This document shows positions 44,128-56,342 of a stretch of DNA of 64,000 nucleotides, in pieces. The position numbers were made by a program, and so were the translations under genes. The notes beneath the pieces were generated by a model. That model made no database searches and had not been told where the DNA came from. It saw nothing but the letters and a program-made list of their open reading frames with translations. The stretch spans positions 333,966 through 397,965 of the forward strand of contig JACGCK010000030.1 in the NCBI GenBank assembly GCA_014925825.1. Direction: 5' to 3'. Origin of the DNA: Pholiota molesta (Eukaryota; Basidiomycota; Agaricomycetes; Agaricales; Strophariaceae). Every line of letters begins with the position of its first letter. The stretch's first letter is position 1.

Positions 44128-47100
44128 TCACTCACCCTGCCTATCGATATCCATAGAACTGACATCGCGTGGCCGCTCCTCAAGGCTTTCTGACGCCCGT
44201 AGCGTAGCTTCTTCCTTTTCATTGCAGCCAACTTCCTCACCCTCGTGGTCGTCCAGACCTTCTTGGACACTCAACAGCGTTTCAAGCTCCTTGACGCGCG
44301 CTTCCCATCCCTCAACTTCCCTAAGCTTCTCTTCGAGGACGCCGATCTCTCGGTTCAAGCTCATCCTTTCTTCCGGTGTGCCGATGCGCGAAAGCGTCCA
44401 CTTTCCGGGAGAAGATCCCGAGGGTCCATGGAGGGTCAGGAGTTGATTGTGATATTTCATCAAGAAAGGGCTATAAGAATCGTACGACTGTAAGCACATA
44501 TTCGTTCCCCTTTACGGGGAAACATACCGAAGAGAAATGGTGATAAGTGTGATATCGAGAGCTTTGGCTGCCTCGTACATACGTCCTTCCACGTCGCCAG
44601 AGACAGCACTAGTGCATTCTAATCAAGCGCAACGCAAACAAACCAAGAAGATAAGCCATCTGAATGGAAGAGGGAACACCAAAACCCGAAAGAACGCACC
44701 GTCTAAGACCGCAAACTTAGGTCTCCACCAAAGCACACGGGCAATCGCCATCCGCTGCTTCTCCCCTCCACTAAGCACATCCCTCCATTCCTTCCTTACA
44801 TGCAGTCCACCCTCCCTCCCGACCAGATACCCAAGATGCACCTTCTCCAAAATCTCGTGGATCTCCTCAATTGCCGCCCCCGACGGCTCCCTTGCCGGGG
44901 AGTACGACGCCTCCGCGCCGCTCAGACTCAGCATCGACGACGAGCGCTTCAAGAACGCGGGCACGCTCAGGGAGCGAGTCGGGGCGGCCTTGGCCGCCGC
45001 CGTCATGCGCACGAAGGAGGCATACGAGCACGGGTATATGATCTGCTCGAGCAGACTCCCCGTGACCATGTACGCGCGCTGCGGCACGACGTAGAGCGTG
45101 GGGCGCGGGCGGGCATGCCTATCCCCGCCCGCCTGCCGGAGCAGAACGTCGGCCTCCGTCTCGTCGCGCGGCATCTTCACCAGTCCCTCTCCCTCGCCAT
45201 CACCATTGCCGCTGTGCACCGGATCCCACAGCCCCGCAAGCACGCGCGCAACGGCGGTCTTGCCGACGCCGTTGCTGCCCGTGATCATGAGATGCTGGCC
45301 GCGGCGAATGGTCAGGCTCAGGTCTTTCACCAGCGGAGGGTCGTCGCGGCCGTTGTTGTTGGCTACCGCGGTCTCCGAGTCTCCGGCGGTCTCTTTGACC
45401 TTCACAAGGCGCGGAATGCGCACGTCGACCCCATTCAGACTGACAGCGTCGCCTTGTTCCAGAAGGAGTGGGGAGTGACCAGGCGGCATGTTCAGCAGGG
45501 TTGAGATCAAAGTGTACAGCCGCGTGGTCAAACCAGCGAGTTCGAGGAGATCCTTGTATGCGTACATCAAGCGTCCTCCGGCATCGGCTAGGGAGAGGAG
45601 AAGGCGCCTGTTGGAAATATACGCTATTGTGGATTGGTGAGCATCATAGTTTTCTTCCCTCAACATAGGCAGTGCCAAGCTTACTTTCCGTTCTTCCAGC
45701 GACGATGTTGTCCTCTCTTTTGGAGGCAGATCCCCCTTCCATGCCTAGAGATCGTTTCGTACGCGTATAAAGAATGGGGATAGCGATGAGACCATAGCCA
45801 GCAGCCGACCAGAGATACTTAATAACATAGTCTTCTGTCCACTCATAAGCAATGCGGATCTGCCTCAACATCAGCGAGTGCAATCTAATCAAAAATAAAA
45901 TGACGTACCTTATAAATGTAATTCACATGTTTGATGAGCTTTAAGTACGCATTGGTCAGGATGTCCCTCTCCCGCGCGCCTCCGTCGTAGAAAGCCACTT
46001 CTTCAGCTTCGCGCCCGACTCTGCCCATACCCGCACGGTATTCGCCCTCCAGACGAGCTTCAACGGCTGCTAAACGACCAAAGGCTGGTGTGACAGCCCT
46101 GAGTATCGCCACAGTGCCATAATAGTTGAGGCAGAGCATGATGGTGCCGCGCACACCGAGGGAACGCGAGAGCTGCGAGGTAAAGAGCAGAAGATCGAGA
46201 GATGGTTTGAGTATGTTGCCGCTATGACTTAATTCAGGGTCGTCAGGTAATAACTGAAGGATACGACATACTAAAGCCCACTCATGGCTTGCGACCATGC
46301 ATCCACATCAGCGGTGAGGTATTGATCAACACCCTCGAGGTAGCTCGGCGCATGGTAGTATCGCAGGTCTGGATGAGAGGAGAGGTAAAGGTCATGGAGA
46401 TAGCGTGTCAGTCTTGTTCGAAGGCGAAGTGAAAGAAGGGATTGCATATGTCGGATCTATGAAGTTGAACATCTGAGTGCGTATAAATTTATGGCGACAA
46501 CTAACCATGGAATTGGTAAACGTGCTGGGAATCGCCAACAAAAACCAAAGACCCAAACCTCTCAAGAAACCCCTTCCATCTGCTTTGACGAGATCCCTCA
46601 CTATTCTCCCGTCGAGCCTTGCCACGAGAATACTTAACACTGTCCGTAACACGAGAAAGCTGGAATGAAGGACGATAATTCCAGCCTCCTGTGAATACCA
46701 CGACGGGATGGCAATGCGAAACAGTATAGCCTTGAGTTGGGCAATGAATGTGCGGTCAATATTGGGTTTCTGGACAGCTTGTGGTGGGGGTATTGGGAAA
46801 TGCAACTTGTCTTCGACGAAATGTGATTTCGGCGTTGGGTGTATAGGAACCTGTAGAATATAAGTCCAGGTCATCAAACAGCAAAAGGGCCATATCATAC
46901 GTACCTTGACCACTCTTTCGCGATATGGCACCAATAGAGTATGCGAACCATCCTCCTCGTCGACGTACATCTGCTGCAGCACCTTTTCAAGCTCATCCTT
47001 AGTTAGTTTTGTCTTGCTTTTGAATGCAAGTAATTCTTGCGCTCTCCGCCGGAGTAACTGTATCGCATCCTTAGATAGAGTTATTGTACGCGATCGAAGA

Positions 47101-47204
47101 AGGATAAGGACAAGAAATGCCAGGACCACAGGCTGCTGCGTAAGTTGTGGTGGAAGAGGAAGAGGTCGTGAAGGGATTCGAATGCGTCTTGAGGATATGG
47201 CCAT
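44128..47204 (-). CDS. Peroxisomal long-chain acyl-CoA ABC half-transporter (ABCD/PXA family)
   Basis: Imports fatty acyl-CoA into peroxisomes for beta-oxidation, working as a dimer of half-transporters (Pxa1/Pxa2 in yeast). ATG 47202-47204, MAISSRRIRIPSRPLPLPPQ, then TM helices. Seen: LLRRRAQELLAFKSKTKLTK, LDGRIVRDLVKADGRGFLRG, LRTRLTRYLHDLYLS, YYHAPSYLEGVDQYLTADVD, and the EAA-like loop AEEVAFYDGGARERDILTNA. In the nucleotide-binding domain: PLVKDLSLTIRRGQHLMITG, Walker A GSNGVGKTAVAR, Q-loop region LYVVPQRAYMVTGSLLEQII, signature VLSGGEKQRMAIARVL, and Walker B KFAVLDECTSAV (the Glu codon is split by an intron: GAC G|AA). A C-terminal coiled coil (MSLNREIGVLEEKLREVEGW) follows. Stop at 44128-44130. 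About eight introns. All catalytic motifs intact. Whether it is the Pxa1 or Pxa2 orthologue is not decided here. Confidence 0.88.
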
Positions 47205-48192
47205 CTTGCAGGACTACGTGTTGTATCGACGTCGTGATGCAGTCGATATCCAGATAGAAGGTAAGTGTCGAAGTATATACGGCGCTTCCGGAGGTTGAGA
47301 TGATAACAGGCTCGGCTTGTGTCTAGGATTCGGATGGGAATTAGAGTCAGATCGCCAACGGCTGTTTGGCTTCGTACAAGCACCCCCAGTCCAGTAGCCA
47401 GCGATGTCACTAGAGCTGAGAGAAGAACAGACGAACAGTGCAAGTGCTGTCAGCATTACTTTCAATCCCTATGCTTCGGAGTGCAAGGCAAGACATGTGA
47501 AATCAATAACTGCCTCGTGATCAAACCTTCTAAAAGAGGAATATCTCCGGTGGAAATTTAGAATACATACAAGTACAGGAATCATGTAAGTAGGTCCGCT
47601 GCAGCTCAAACTCTCCTCTAATTTCCATGCATGTACATGTATAAAAACCTTTAAATATGTTGAATAAAAGTAGTCCATTTAATCGTTTGTAGGGCCGCAG
47701 GAGGTAGTGAACGGAGAGATGTGAGGGAAAGCGTGAGGAGTATGATACGGGAATTGATGCATAAACATACAAATTGAAGTCCTCTTCAGTAAGGTTCAAT
47801 TACCTATTTGTTACCCGTCAAAAAATAGAGAGAGAAAGGTTGATTCTTCAACTTGTCCAGCCTGAGTCGGGCGACAAGCCGCGACATACTTAATGCACGA
47901 TACTGTATGTCTTGTAAATGCAATCTTTGAAAAAGCGCAAATATATTTGAGAACTTGGTTGGGTCCTGGGATCAACCTGGGATACATAGCAGTTGAATAT
48001 CAGCTGAATATCTTAGATATCGGGTGATAATAATAGGGTATCTCTTGTATTCGGGCCCATTTGTCCGTCATTATATTACATGCAAAAAAATCCCTCCATC
48101 GAGCTTGATCATCCATTAATGTCTATGGGGGTATACTACTTCGGTAACTTTGCCTGCCTCTCTTTAGGAGGTGGTCGATCCCTCCGAAGATT
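47205..48192. other. Intergenic spacer
   Basis: About 1 kb upstream of the PXA gene, with the 3' end of the next minus-strand gene at its far end. Minus-strand open frames near 47469-47799 show no family resemblance. Confidence 0.45.
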
Positions 48193-49106
48193 TTAGAGTC
48201 TGATTACAGATACAGTAGCGGCCTGCCTTCGTACCCTTGGGATATCCAAAGCTGTTTATGCAAAATAATCAGGGATCGCGACTCTGCATGAGACAGCATA
48301 TTTTTAGTGCTCACCAAAAGGCCTCGGAATCGTGCGGTCCTGATCCCGCAGCATCCGCCATTTCTTGAGAAACACAACGAAACATATAATCAGAACGAGG
48401 AACGCAATGCCACCCAATGCTCCTCCGATAGTAGATGCTAAAAAGCCAGCGGATTTTCCTTGTGGAATAGATGAGGTCTCTACAGCGCTCTGCAAGACCG
48501 TGACGGACTGGGTTACAGTGGTCGTGGTAGGGGAATATGACAGAGTAACCGTACCGGATGCGGTCAAAGTGGTCATGGCTAACGGAAGATCCTCTACATG
48601 ACTTCGTTCCGCAAGGACGTTTGATGTCGAGAGGGGGATGAAGTCCACAACGTAAGTCGCACCTCCGGCGCCTCCAAGGTTGTTGATGAAGGTATGTAAT
48701 GAAGGAGAGAGCAAGAATGTTTGGAATAACAGCTGTTGCTGTAAGCTATGCGGAAGCGCTAGATACACATAAGCTGTAGGCGCTCCTCGATCGATGTTAA
48801 AAGATGCGCGTGCGGGCCCCTGTCCTGGCCGACTTCTGGGAATTGTATCACATACGGAAATATAGGTACCTGAAGCAGAAATGTACGGAAAAGGTTTCGG
48901 TTATACCATCTTGTCAGATTAGAAAGGAATGTATGACTTTCATAGGAGTACTCACTCGTAAATGTGATAAACACAGTCGCTCCAGCTGCCTCCATTAAAG
49001 TTGAGGTCCTCTCCTTTTGGTCTCCTTCGACCCAAGCCAGAGTCCACCACGATTCGGGATAGAAATAAATTCTCAGGCAGCTATCATCTAGTGGCAGGAT
49101 GCTCAT
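48193..49106 (-). CDS. Single-pass membrane protein with N-terminal surface-type domain
   Basis: An Agaricomycete-type single-TM protein of unknown function. ATG 49104-49106 starts MSILPLDDSCLRIYFYPESW, without a signal peptide. LMEAAGATVFITFT matches the strand that precedes FTGTxV in this group. Further exons give ARASFNIDRGAPTAYVYLAL and NNLGGAGGATYVVDFIPLST, then a Ser/Thr-rich stalk (TVTLSYSPTTTTVTQSVTVL), a TM helix (TIGGALGGIAFLVLIICFVV) and a basic stop-transfer (FLKKWRMLRDQDR). The tail either ends directly at 48304 (PRPFGEH) or, if gtgagc is a donor, is spliced to an exon ending ALDIPRVRRQAATVSVIRL at 48193. I prefer the latter, since RPF followed by a spliced tail is common in the group. 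Confidence 0.62.
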
Positions 49107-49710
49107 GGCTGGTCACGGCTCGATGAAAGATGGCCAGAGGGTTGGCGAAAAAATGGTAATTTTCAAGGGTGACTCACAAGCTCACTGAGCCTCAATTTTG
49201 GCACTACCAGAACGCCTTTCCAATTACCTCCACGTCGGGATATATCAGTGGAATGGATGGCGTGCCCGGCCCATCACCGCGACGAAAGAGTTGCCCAAGC
49301 ACATGTGTCCAAGCATGAGTTCGGGGAGCTGTCAAGCTATCAAGAGATCAGAGACAGAATTAGAGGTCGTTGGGCTGGAAGTGTCCGACAAGATCTTACC
49401 GAAAATCTACCACCCGTACGCCAAAGTCCTCGAATGCCACGGAATTCGAAAAGGATTGACACAAACCACTAATCCATTCGATAGATGCCATCCTGGAGCA
49501 GTCAAACTTCCAATATCATCACCAGTACCTATATCAGAGAGTGAACAACTGCCTGATCTTCCAGGTTACACGATCTTCTTCGCTATAAATGCATCCGTCC
49601 TTCCTTCTGTGATCTATGGCAGTGACTATAGTTCAAGAATCAACAGTAAACGCGGTCTATCATTACCACCGTTAACGCAAAACGCGCATAAGATATCCTC
49701 TATAGAAGAT
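49107..49710. other. Spacer with an accidental open frame
   Basis: About 600 bp between two minus-strand genes. A plus-strand frame from 49198 stays open into the antisense of the ornithine carrier gene, but its own half has no recognisable family. Confidence 0.4.
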
Positions 49711-50902
49711 CTACCCAAGATAGTTCTTCAGCCCATCATAAATCAAGAAAATCATCGCGCTGCTCGGTATACTCCTAGCCACCGTGATCCCACAGCCAGC
49801 ATAGAGACCCCTGATCCCTTGTGCCCTGTACAGAGCCATGAACGTGCCCCCGAACGTGGCCTTGGGCTGAGCCGCCGCGCCCCCCGCCGTCGGCCGCAGC
49901 TCTTCAGCAGTTTGCATCGTGCTCTTCACCGTGTCCGCAGGGAACAGCGCCAAGTTGAACGAGGCACCCGCGATGGCACCGGACAGCGCCGACTCCCAGG
50001 GCTGCAGTTCTGCGGCACTGGCGGTGGCCAGCGGCGCGTCTGAACCGTGTTCGTTGCGTAGGCGGCGGGCGACGAGAAGCGAGGCGACGTATTCCTTGGT
50101 GGAGAACCATGCTGCGGTGCCGCCTGTTTCGCGGATGAGGGTCCCTGTTTGGCCGAGCCAGAGCCCGCGTACGCCGTTGGTGCGGATGACCGACATCAGC
50201 ACGGAAATAGGGCCTGGGAGGGCGCGAGCGGTGGATCCGGCTGCTTGCGGAGCGAGCATTTGGACTTGCATTTTGCATTTGACGAGTTCGATGGGTGTCC
50301 TATCATCAAGAGAATTGGCTGGGATTTTTCACAACGTATGGCCAACAACGTACAATATAAAGCTGGTGATGCAACCCGCACCGGCCGCCGCGACCGCCAG
50401 GTTATGAAGTGGGAGTTTCTCCTCCGCTGTGCGGTGAGTCACGAGGCGGATGATATTTTGGAATTCGCCATATGCCAGAAATAGTGAAGCATTCTCGGCC
50501 ATGGCACCTGCAATGGGTGCGGGAAGGCCCTATGCATGGATGAGGGCAGGTGAGAACTACGTAGGTGGCAGGCAGTAAGTTGAAACGCACGCGATAGAGC
50601 CCTCGTACACCCTCCTTCTTCCATGTCTGAACCAGGCAGTCGATAGGGCCCTTGAATCGCGCCGTCTCATCAAGTACTTGCGACTGTAGCCGGACCTTGG
50701 TCAAGTCAAAAGGATGTTCGAACACCTTGGACACCATGCCTGCAACCTTCATATCCATTGTAAGAGACAAACGCCAGAAAATTAGGAAGGCGGAGAGGAT
50801 GCGTACACTTCCATATGTGATTTCTCGGATAGACCTGAGGACTATGGAATCTGGGCTATTTGAATAGCTTTCTTGCAGCAGCGCATCGGGGGGAGTCTCC
50901 AT
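49711..50902 (-). CDS. ORT1: Mitochondrial ornithine carrier
   Basis: Exchanges ornithine for citrulline/protons across the inner mitochondrial membrane, linking mitochondrial arginine precursor synthesis to the cytosol. ATG 50900-50902 (METPPDALLQESYSNSPDSI). The three mitochondrial carrier repeats are complete, each with its PX(D/E)XX(K/R) signature: VFEHPFDLTKVRLQSQ, TPIELVKCKMQVQML and FPADTVKSTMQ. Family-specific stretches resemble yeast Ort1: GVRGLYRGLPAPIAGAMAEN, GLWLGQTGTLIRETGGTAAW, SGAIAGASFNLALFPADTVK, GIRGLYAGCGITVARSIPSS. It ends FLIYDGLKNYLG, stop at 49711-49713. About four short introns. Length near 320 residues, normal for the family. Confidence 0.9.
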
Positions 50903-52031
50903 GCGTTGGAGAAGTAGATGAAGTCGAGAAATAAGACCAGCTCTAGGGTATGTATCGTCCTGGTTTCTTTAAAGTTGTATGGCCGCGGTCGTGTTCTTCC
51001 TAGTACATAATAACGATAGCTGGGATACTTATAAGAAAACGAGGTGATGCACAGCCGAATCAAATGAAGAGGCAATGGACGTCAAGGAGTGGGTTATGTG
51101 GGTTGATATAGCCACAAGTGGAGGAATAGGCGCTGAGAACACACCCTTTCCTTCAATGTCGGAGTCGGCAAGCCTGACTCCTGAGGATGGAGCTGGATAA
51201 AGGTTGGCCGTGACAAGTACCGGATCTCATAATTTTCATGTGATAGGATCTTATCTGATAACAAGTTAAGGTAGGGCTCGGCACTGGCCAGAATCCGACA
51301 TGCTGCAAGCAGAGGAAAATTAAGAAAGAAAAAAACAAAAGCCGAAGGCAAAAGAAAATAAGTGTCGACTGCTGGCGCCAAACTGGCGCGCGAATGAGAC
51401 TATGTAGACATCCATAAGAATTTAAGAAAAAGCGCCCATTGATCGTGAACTAAAACTTAGTAGCGATGCAGAAGTTAAAACTACTAGTGCCTTAGCCAAA
51501 ATAAATAAATTGGCAGTCAGATAGATTCGTCTTCGCGCGAAGCATGCAAAAGTCATTGGTTGAGTTGGTCTTCTGGGCTACCTACCTGTTGGTAGGTTTG
51601 GCGGCCATATACTTATCCCACTTTCGCCGGAAACTAATCACATCTCCGACACTAAGTAGGTCTTGACAGGTTATTTTAGTTAGGGCCTTAAGGCTTGTTT
51701 CATTTTCCAAAAGTTGGAGTGGCTGAGTGAATTGTCGTTCATTATAGATCAAGGCTCATATTAAGAGTTCAATATGGCAAGAAAAATGCGACACTGGGAG
51801 CTGTGCCGCTGGAACGTAGGAACGTAGGACATTGACAATTTTCATATATTATACTTGGAGTACATACATAGCACCTGAAAATAAGATGAGTATCAAATAA
51901 TACCAGCACATTGACAAGAACGACTGACCACAAGGATATGAAAAAAGTAACAAGAAACGAAAAAACATACGCCCAACAACAAAAAAAGCACAACAAATGG
52001 CTCTCAAGAACCGCCCAAGAAGAAACATGAA
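50903..52031. other. Intergenic spacer
   Basis: 1.1 kb between the ornithine carrier start and the 3' end of the DUF4048 gene. No gene, repeat or RNA signal supported. Confidence 0.45.
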
Positions 52032-54766
52032 TCACCAATTCCACTCATCGTCATCCGCCTCCTTTGTATCTGCTCCAGCCGTCTTCGAGACCTGTTGAAC
52101 ACGCGATACCGAATCCGGTACCATCACAGAGGTGCTCATCATCCTCGCCGCCAACGGCAAGCGCATAGCCTTGTTATCATCCTGCCCGCTTTCTCTAAAG
52201 TCGTCCGAATCGTCGATGAGCGATACGCCTCGTTGGGCTGGATGTTGGGCTAGTGTGCTGGAGGCGTTGGGTGAAACGGAGGTTTTTGATGACCGCGTGG
52301 CAGGCGTGTTAGTGTGTGAGGCGTTGGAGGACAGTGATGAATACGATGAAGGGGTGGTAGGAGTGGGATATGACGAATTCGAGAACGAAGCGGCAGAGTC
52401 GGGAGTCGAATTTGGTGAGATCAAGGAAGACACGAAGGTTTGTTGGATGTCTGAAAGGAGGACAGAGGCGCGTTTTTGGTTCTTCGTGAATCTGGTTTGG
52501 ATAATTTCATTGTCAGCACAAAACGGATAGCAGAATTTACAATACAGAAAAAGAAAAGCAAATAATGGAACATAATGACAGGTATGTCGTATACATTCTC
52601 GCGTCAATCTGGACCGTATGTCCGACCCGATAAAATTACACCGCCCATAAAAATGTCAAGCCAAAGAAAATGCCACTCACGCAGGACTGCCTTTGATCTC
52701 TCCCCACTTCTTCCCCACGCTGCCTACCCACGAGTTCATCTGCTGCGTGGCCGGCGTCGACACACCCATGCCCATCGCCGCTAGACCAGGAATGGCAGGC
52801 ATCGGCGATAGTGACCCCTTCGCAGCTGCGCTGGCTGCAACATCCTCCAGTCCATGGTCTCTACCCAGCGTAGAATCCATCATAGTGCTAGGCGCGTATG
52901 CAGACGCCGATGTCGATGTCGACGGTGCCTTTTTCGACGTCGGCGTTCTTGGATTCGAACTCGCGAAATGGTCGTTCATCTGCACCTCGCTCACAGGGTC
53001 GTCGTCCCACGCATCATCCCAATCAAAGTTGTCATTAGAGCTATTGTCCGTCTCCTGCTGTGACTCTGATAATAGGATGCTGCCACCACCACTGCTTGCG
53101 TTGGCGTTGCTGGACAACGACAATGACGACGACGACGAGTCGTTGACCCTGAGCTTCCTCCGCTCGAAGTGCGGATTCGGGCTCATCATCGGCGTCGCGC
53201 CTGTATCCTGGACCATGAGGTGCTCAGTAAGCGTCGCGCTCCGCCGCCGTGTCGAAGCGACTGCGCTCGACCCATCCGTGAATTCTCCGAACTCGCTCTC
53301 CGCATCCGCATCGGAAGTCGAGTTCTTCGTCGTGCCGTCCGTCATAGACGAAGACGAAGCCGCGGACGTTGCTGAGGATGCCGTTGACGTGCTAAGGAAC
53401 GACGACGACGTCGTGTTCGAGGCCGCAGACATCATTGTGGACGAAGAGGACTGCGACTCCGTCTGGTTGTGCCCGCTGTCTTTTGTTCTCCGCTGCGAGA
53501 CCGCGCCCAGACGCAGAGGTAGTGGTACATTGGTGTGAGTACTGACACTGGCAATATATTGGGCAGCACTGTCCCGGTCCAGCGGGGCGTTGACCTGCGC
53601 GATGGACCCTAGGCCAGCAGCGATGAATCTGCTCATGCCTTGTACAGACTCCTTGATGCCTTCCAGGACGACGGTGGCATTGGCATTGCTGTTAGTAGAA
53701 TTAAGGGTCGGGAAATAGCCTGCTGAGCTATTGACAGGAGAGATGGACATGGATTCAGGAGGACAAGGGGAAGGGGCTGAAGGTGACGTTGAAAAGGCGG
53801 ACGAAGAGGCGGTGTTTGGAGAAAGGGCTTTCTCGAAGCCCCTGTTGACAATCTTTTCCCATTTGCGTTTTACTGGGAAAAAAGGAGAGCCATGTTAGAC
53901 GCGTCGCTGGGATGGAAATCAAAAAGATAAACGAAGACGTACATTGTACGAGCTCTGCTTCATGAACCGCAAGTTGTGATCGCAGCTCCAAGCACTTGGA
54001 CTCCTTCTGGGCTATGAAATGTAATAAATCGGCATGCCTTGTAAGAGATAAAGCTTCAATTCATATTCGCAAGTAAGAATATCCGTCAGACTCACTTTTC
54101 ATTCAGCGTCAGGGGCGGCCTTTCTTTCAAATGCGCCATTGCATTCGCGATATTCGATTCCGAGTGGGTCAGCAAAGACCCTGTACTAGCCCTCTCAGCA
54201 AACGTCGCGCTTCTCGGCGTTCTCGATCCTTTCCTGCCTAACGAGCTGGTTCTGACTAGCCCGGAGCCCATGCCAAGTGGAGACGGCGCAGTACTGGGAC
54301 TTTCAAGAACGTCATGCCTGTTCATCTGGAGGTAAGATGGTGAATTCGGGGTGGATGGAATATACGAGATGGATGATCGTTTTCGTGACGCGGTGTCTTT
54401 TCGAAGGCTCGCGACGGTGGGACTGCGGGGTAGAGGCGACTGCCCTCGGGACGAGGTCGCTGACTGCATCGAATCGCGGTTTGACGTCGATGCTTCGATA
54501 AAGGAGGCCTCATTGGCTTCATTGGGAGTATGAATATCTAACGAGGGGGTGGGAGGAGATGGTGTAGCGGGTGAGGCACTGACAACGGAACCCAAAGCTA
54601 GGTGTAAGGGTCGTGGTCCTGCGCTCGCAGAAGACGATGCAACGTTCATGGATTGGCGCTTAGAATTAGAGTTCGACCCGGGAGAAGAGGACTCTAACCC
54701 ACTCGACAATTGCGGATTGTTGTTGCGGAACGAGGATGGCGGCGGCGGCGAAGTCTTTGCGTTCAT
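52032..54766 (-). CDS. DUF4048 domain protein, long and low-complexity
   Basis: A fungal protein of unknown biochemical function, about 800 residues, largely disordered. ATG near 54766 (MNAKTSPPPPSSFRNNNPQL). A Ser/Pro-rich first exon has possible phosphosites (RTSSLGRKGSRTPRSATFAE). A conserved coiled coil follows across two introns (ADLLHFIAQKESKCLELRSQ, LAVHEAELVQLKRKWEKIVN, RGFEKAL), then a segment FIAAGLGSIAQ, long Ser/Thr tracts, an acidic patch (FDWDDAWDDDP), and near the C-terminus a second conserved block (MNSWVGSVGKKWGEIKG, FTKNQKRASVLLSDIQQTF). It ends ADDDEWNW, stop 52032-52034. The order of early coiled coil and late kinase-like WGEI..Q...LLSDI block matches DUF4048 proteins known to me from ascomycetes. 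Function unassigned. Confidence 0.72.
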
Positions 54767-55339
54767 CTCTCCTGTCTTCTACAAGATTTTTGTTCGACCG
54801 GACGTGGAATGCACGAGGTTTCCAGTTCAATCTACTCTATAAAATAAAAAGAGTGTCGTTGTCTGTTGTAGACGTGTCGTCGTTGTGGTTGACTTGGGAT
54901 TGTATGTTGGATGGTCGTCGTTGACCTCCAAGGTCTATTTCAAGCATGATGGAAACGCCCAGAACGGCAAATTATGCCGCTGCTTCGCTGCTTCGAATCC
55001 AGACATGCTTTGACTGCGGGAGACTGCGGGCCTGGAGCCAGTGATTTGTGTATTATAATTCCAACGAATAAAATAATTTATCTGATTCTTCCGACCAAAC
55101 GGACATCACAACTCAAGGAAACAGCTTGCTTTAATTTGAGGGCATATCAAAAGCGTAGATGTACGTTCAACTCAGGCGGGAGGGGGATAAGGGAGGCGAG
55201 CTTGGGAAGTATAACATGACGGACTCTATATCTTCATGCAATGATCCAGGAGGGATATCATAGAGGGCGCATTTCCGATGCAACAACTTGGCTTGACCTC
55301 CTGAAGCCTGTTTCTCTATGGTCCATCGACTCGACGTTT
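54767..55339. other. Intergenic spacer
   Basis: About 570 bp holding the DUF4048 promoter and the 3' flank of the ATP19-like gene. No gene seen. Confidence 0.45.
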
Positions 55340-56120
55340 TTAATGGGATTCCGCTTTCTCAGCCTCCCTTATGAATTCTTGAATGCTACAAAAACCAGAA
55401 ATTAGGGAGACTCAAAATACCAGCATACGTAGACTTACAACTTTTCCTCCTCACTAGATTCCAAACCAACCAACACAAGCAAACAAACAAGGGAAGTATT
55501 AGCAACGTTTCTTGCCTCGATATAATACAACACAGAAACAAACGTACGAAGAAGCAGCGTTCACAGGGACGCTCTCCTTAGCCTGCTCGACTGTCGTAGG
55601 CTTGGTTTGAGCCTTGCTTCCGCCACGGGTGGCCAGGTAAGCAGCACTGAAAGTTGTTCCGAACACGCCGAGTGCTAGGTACTCATTTTTGACGGTGCGG
55701 CCGAAGATTTGACTGTTGGATCCAGAAGAGCGTTCCAAACGTGGTCCAAAGTAGCCAGAAGAGCGCGTATGTTGATAACCGCGCATAATAGACATGAAAC
55801 ATGCAAGTTCATAGGATTCGTGCACCAGACACAGCGACAGAGGGAGGTTTGCAAACAATTCAGAGAAAGCACGCCTGTCAGTCACATTTCCTGCCTGGAC
55901 GGGGATGAAATACGCACTAGGACATGATAACGCGAGGTGGTAGTGGGAGGAGACGTCGTCGTCGAATTTTGTGACGTTGAACGTTGTCACCCGGGATTTT
56001 CCGCACATGTCCCAACGGGCCGCCGTTGCCGACTCCTTCACGAGGGCATTAAAGTTAACTCTCAACAGCTCATACTTACAACTGTGACAGAACATCAGAG
56101 AACATCTTGGCGGCGGCCAT
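55340..56120 (-). CDS. ATP19: ATP synthase subunit K (Atp19-like), dimer-associated subunit
   Basis: A small inner-membrane subunit linked to dimerisation of F1Fo ATP synthase. Exon 1 (56080-56120) encodes MAAAKMFSDVLSQ. Exon 2 starts at 55712 and gives FQIFGRTVKNEYLALGVFGT, TFSAAYLATRGGSKAQTKPT (single TM helix), and NAASSEEEKF split by a second intron before IQEFIREAEKAESH; stop TAA at 55340-55342. The pattern of short N-terminus, one helix, GGSK turn and acidic SSEEEKFIQEFI tail is that of fungal subunit K. Intron 1 is 367 nt, several times longer than others in the window. The 5' exon assignment rests on frame and splice consensus. Confidence 0.78.
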
Positions 56121-56342
56121 GCAGATCTAAAACAGCATGGAATCACTAGAATGTAATAAGTAGACTCGTAGAAGATGATAAAATTTCCAGATCATATAAC
56201 AACTGTAGGTATGTACATTAGAAAACGACTAATTAAGCGCCCATGAAGTTGTAACCGTGCGGTTCGTAGTCTGTTATGTAACATAGCGAGCGCTAAGAAG
56301 ATGTAAGTATATTGAGGAGGACATCGAATATAAAAATTTGGT

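Noticed and set aside
44800..45504. 234-codon plus-strand frame
   Set aside because: Antisense to the nucleotide-binding domain of the ABC transporter, which has every expected motif.
49198..50043. 281-codon plus-strand frame
   Set aside because: Its second half is antisense to the ornithine carrier, and its first half has no family resemblance or splice context.
52693..53538. 281-codon plus-strand acidic frame
   Set aside because: Antisense of Ser-rich tracts in the DUF4048 gene; the Asp/Val richness is simply the complement of those codons.
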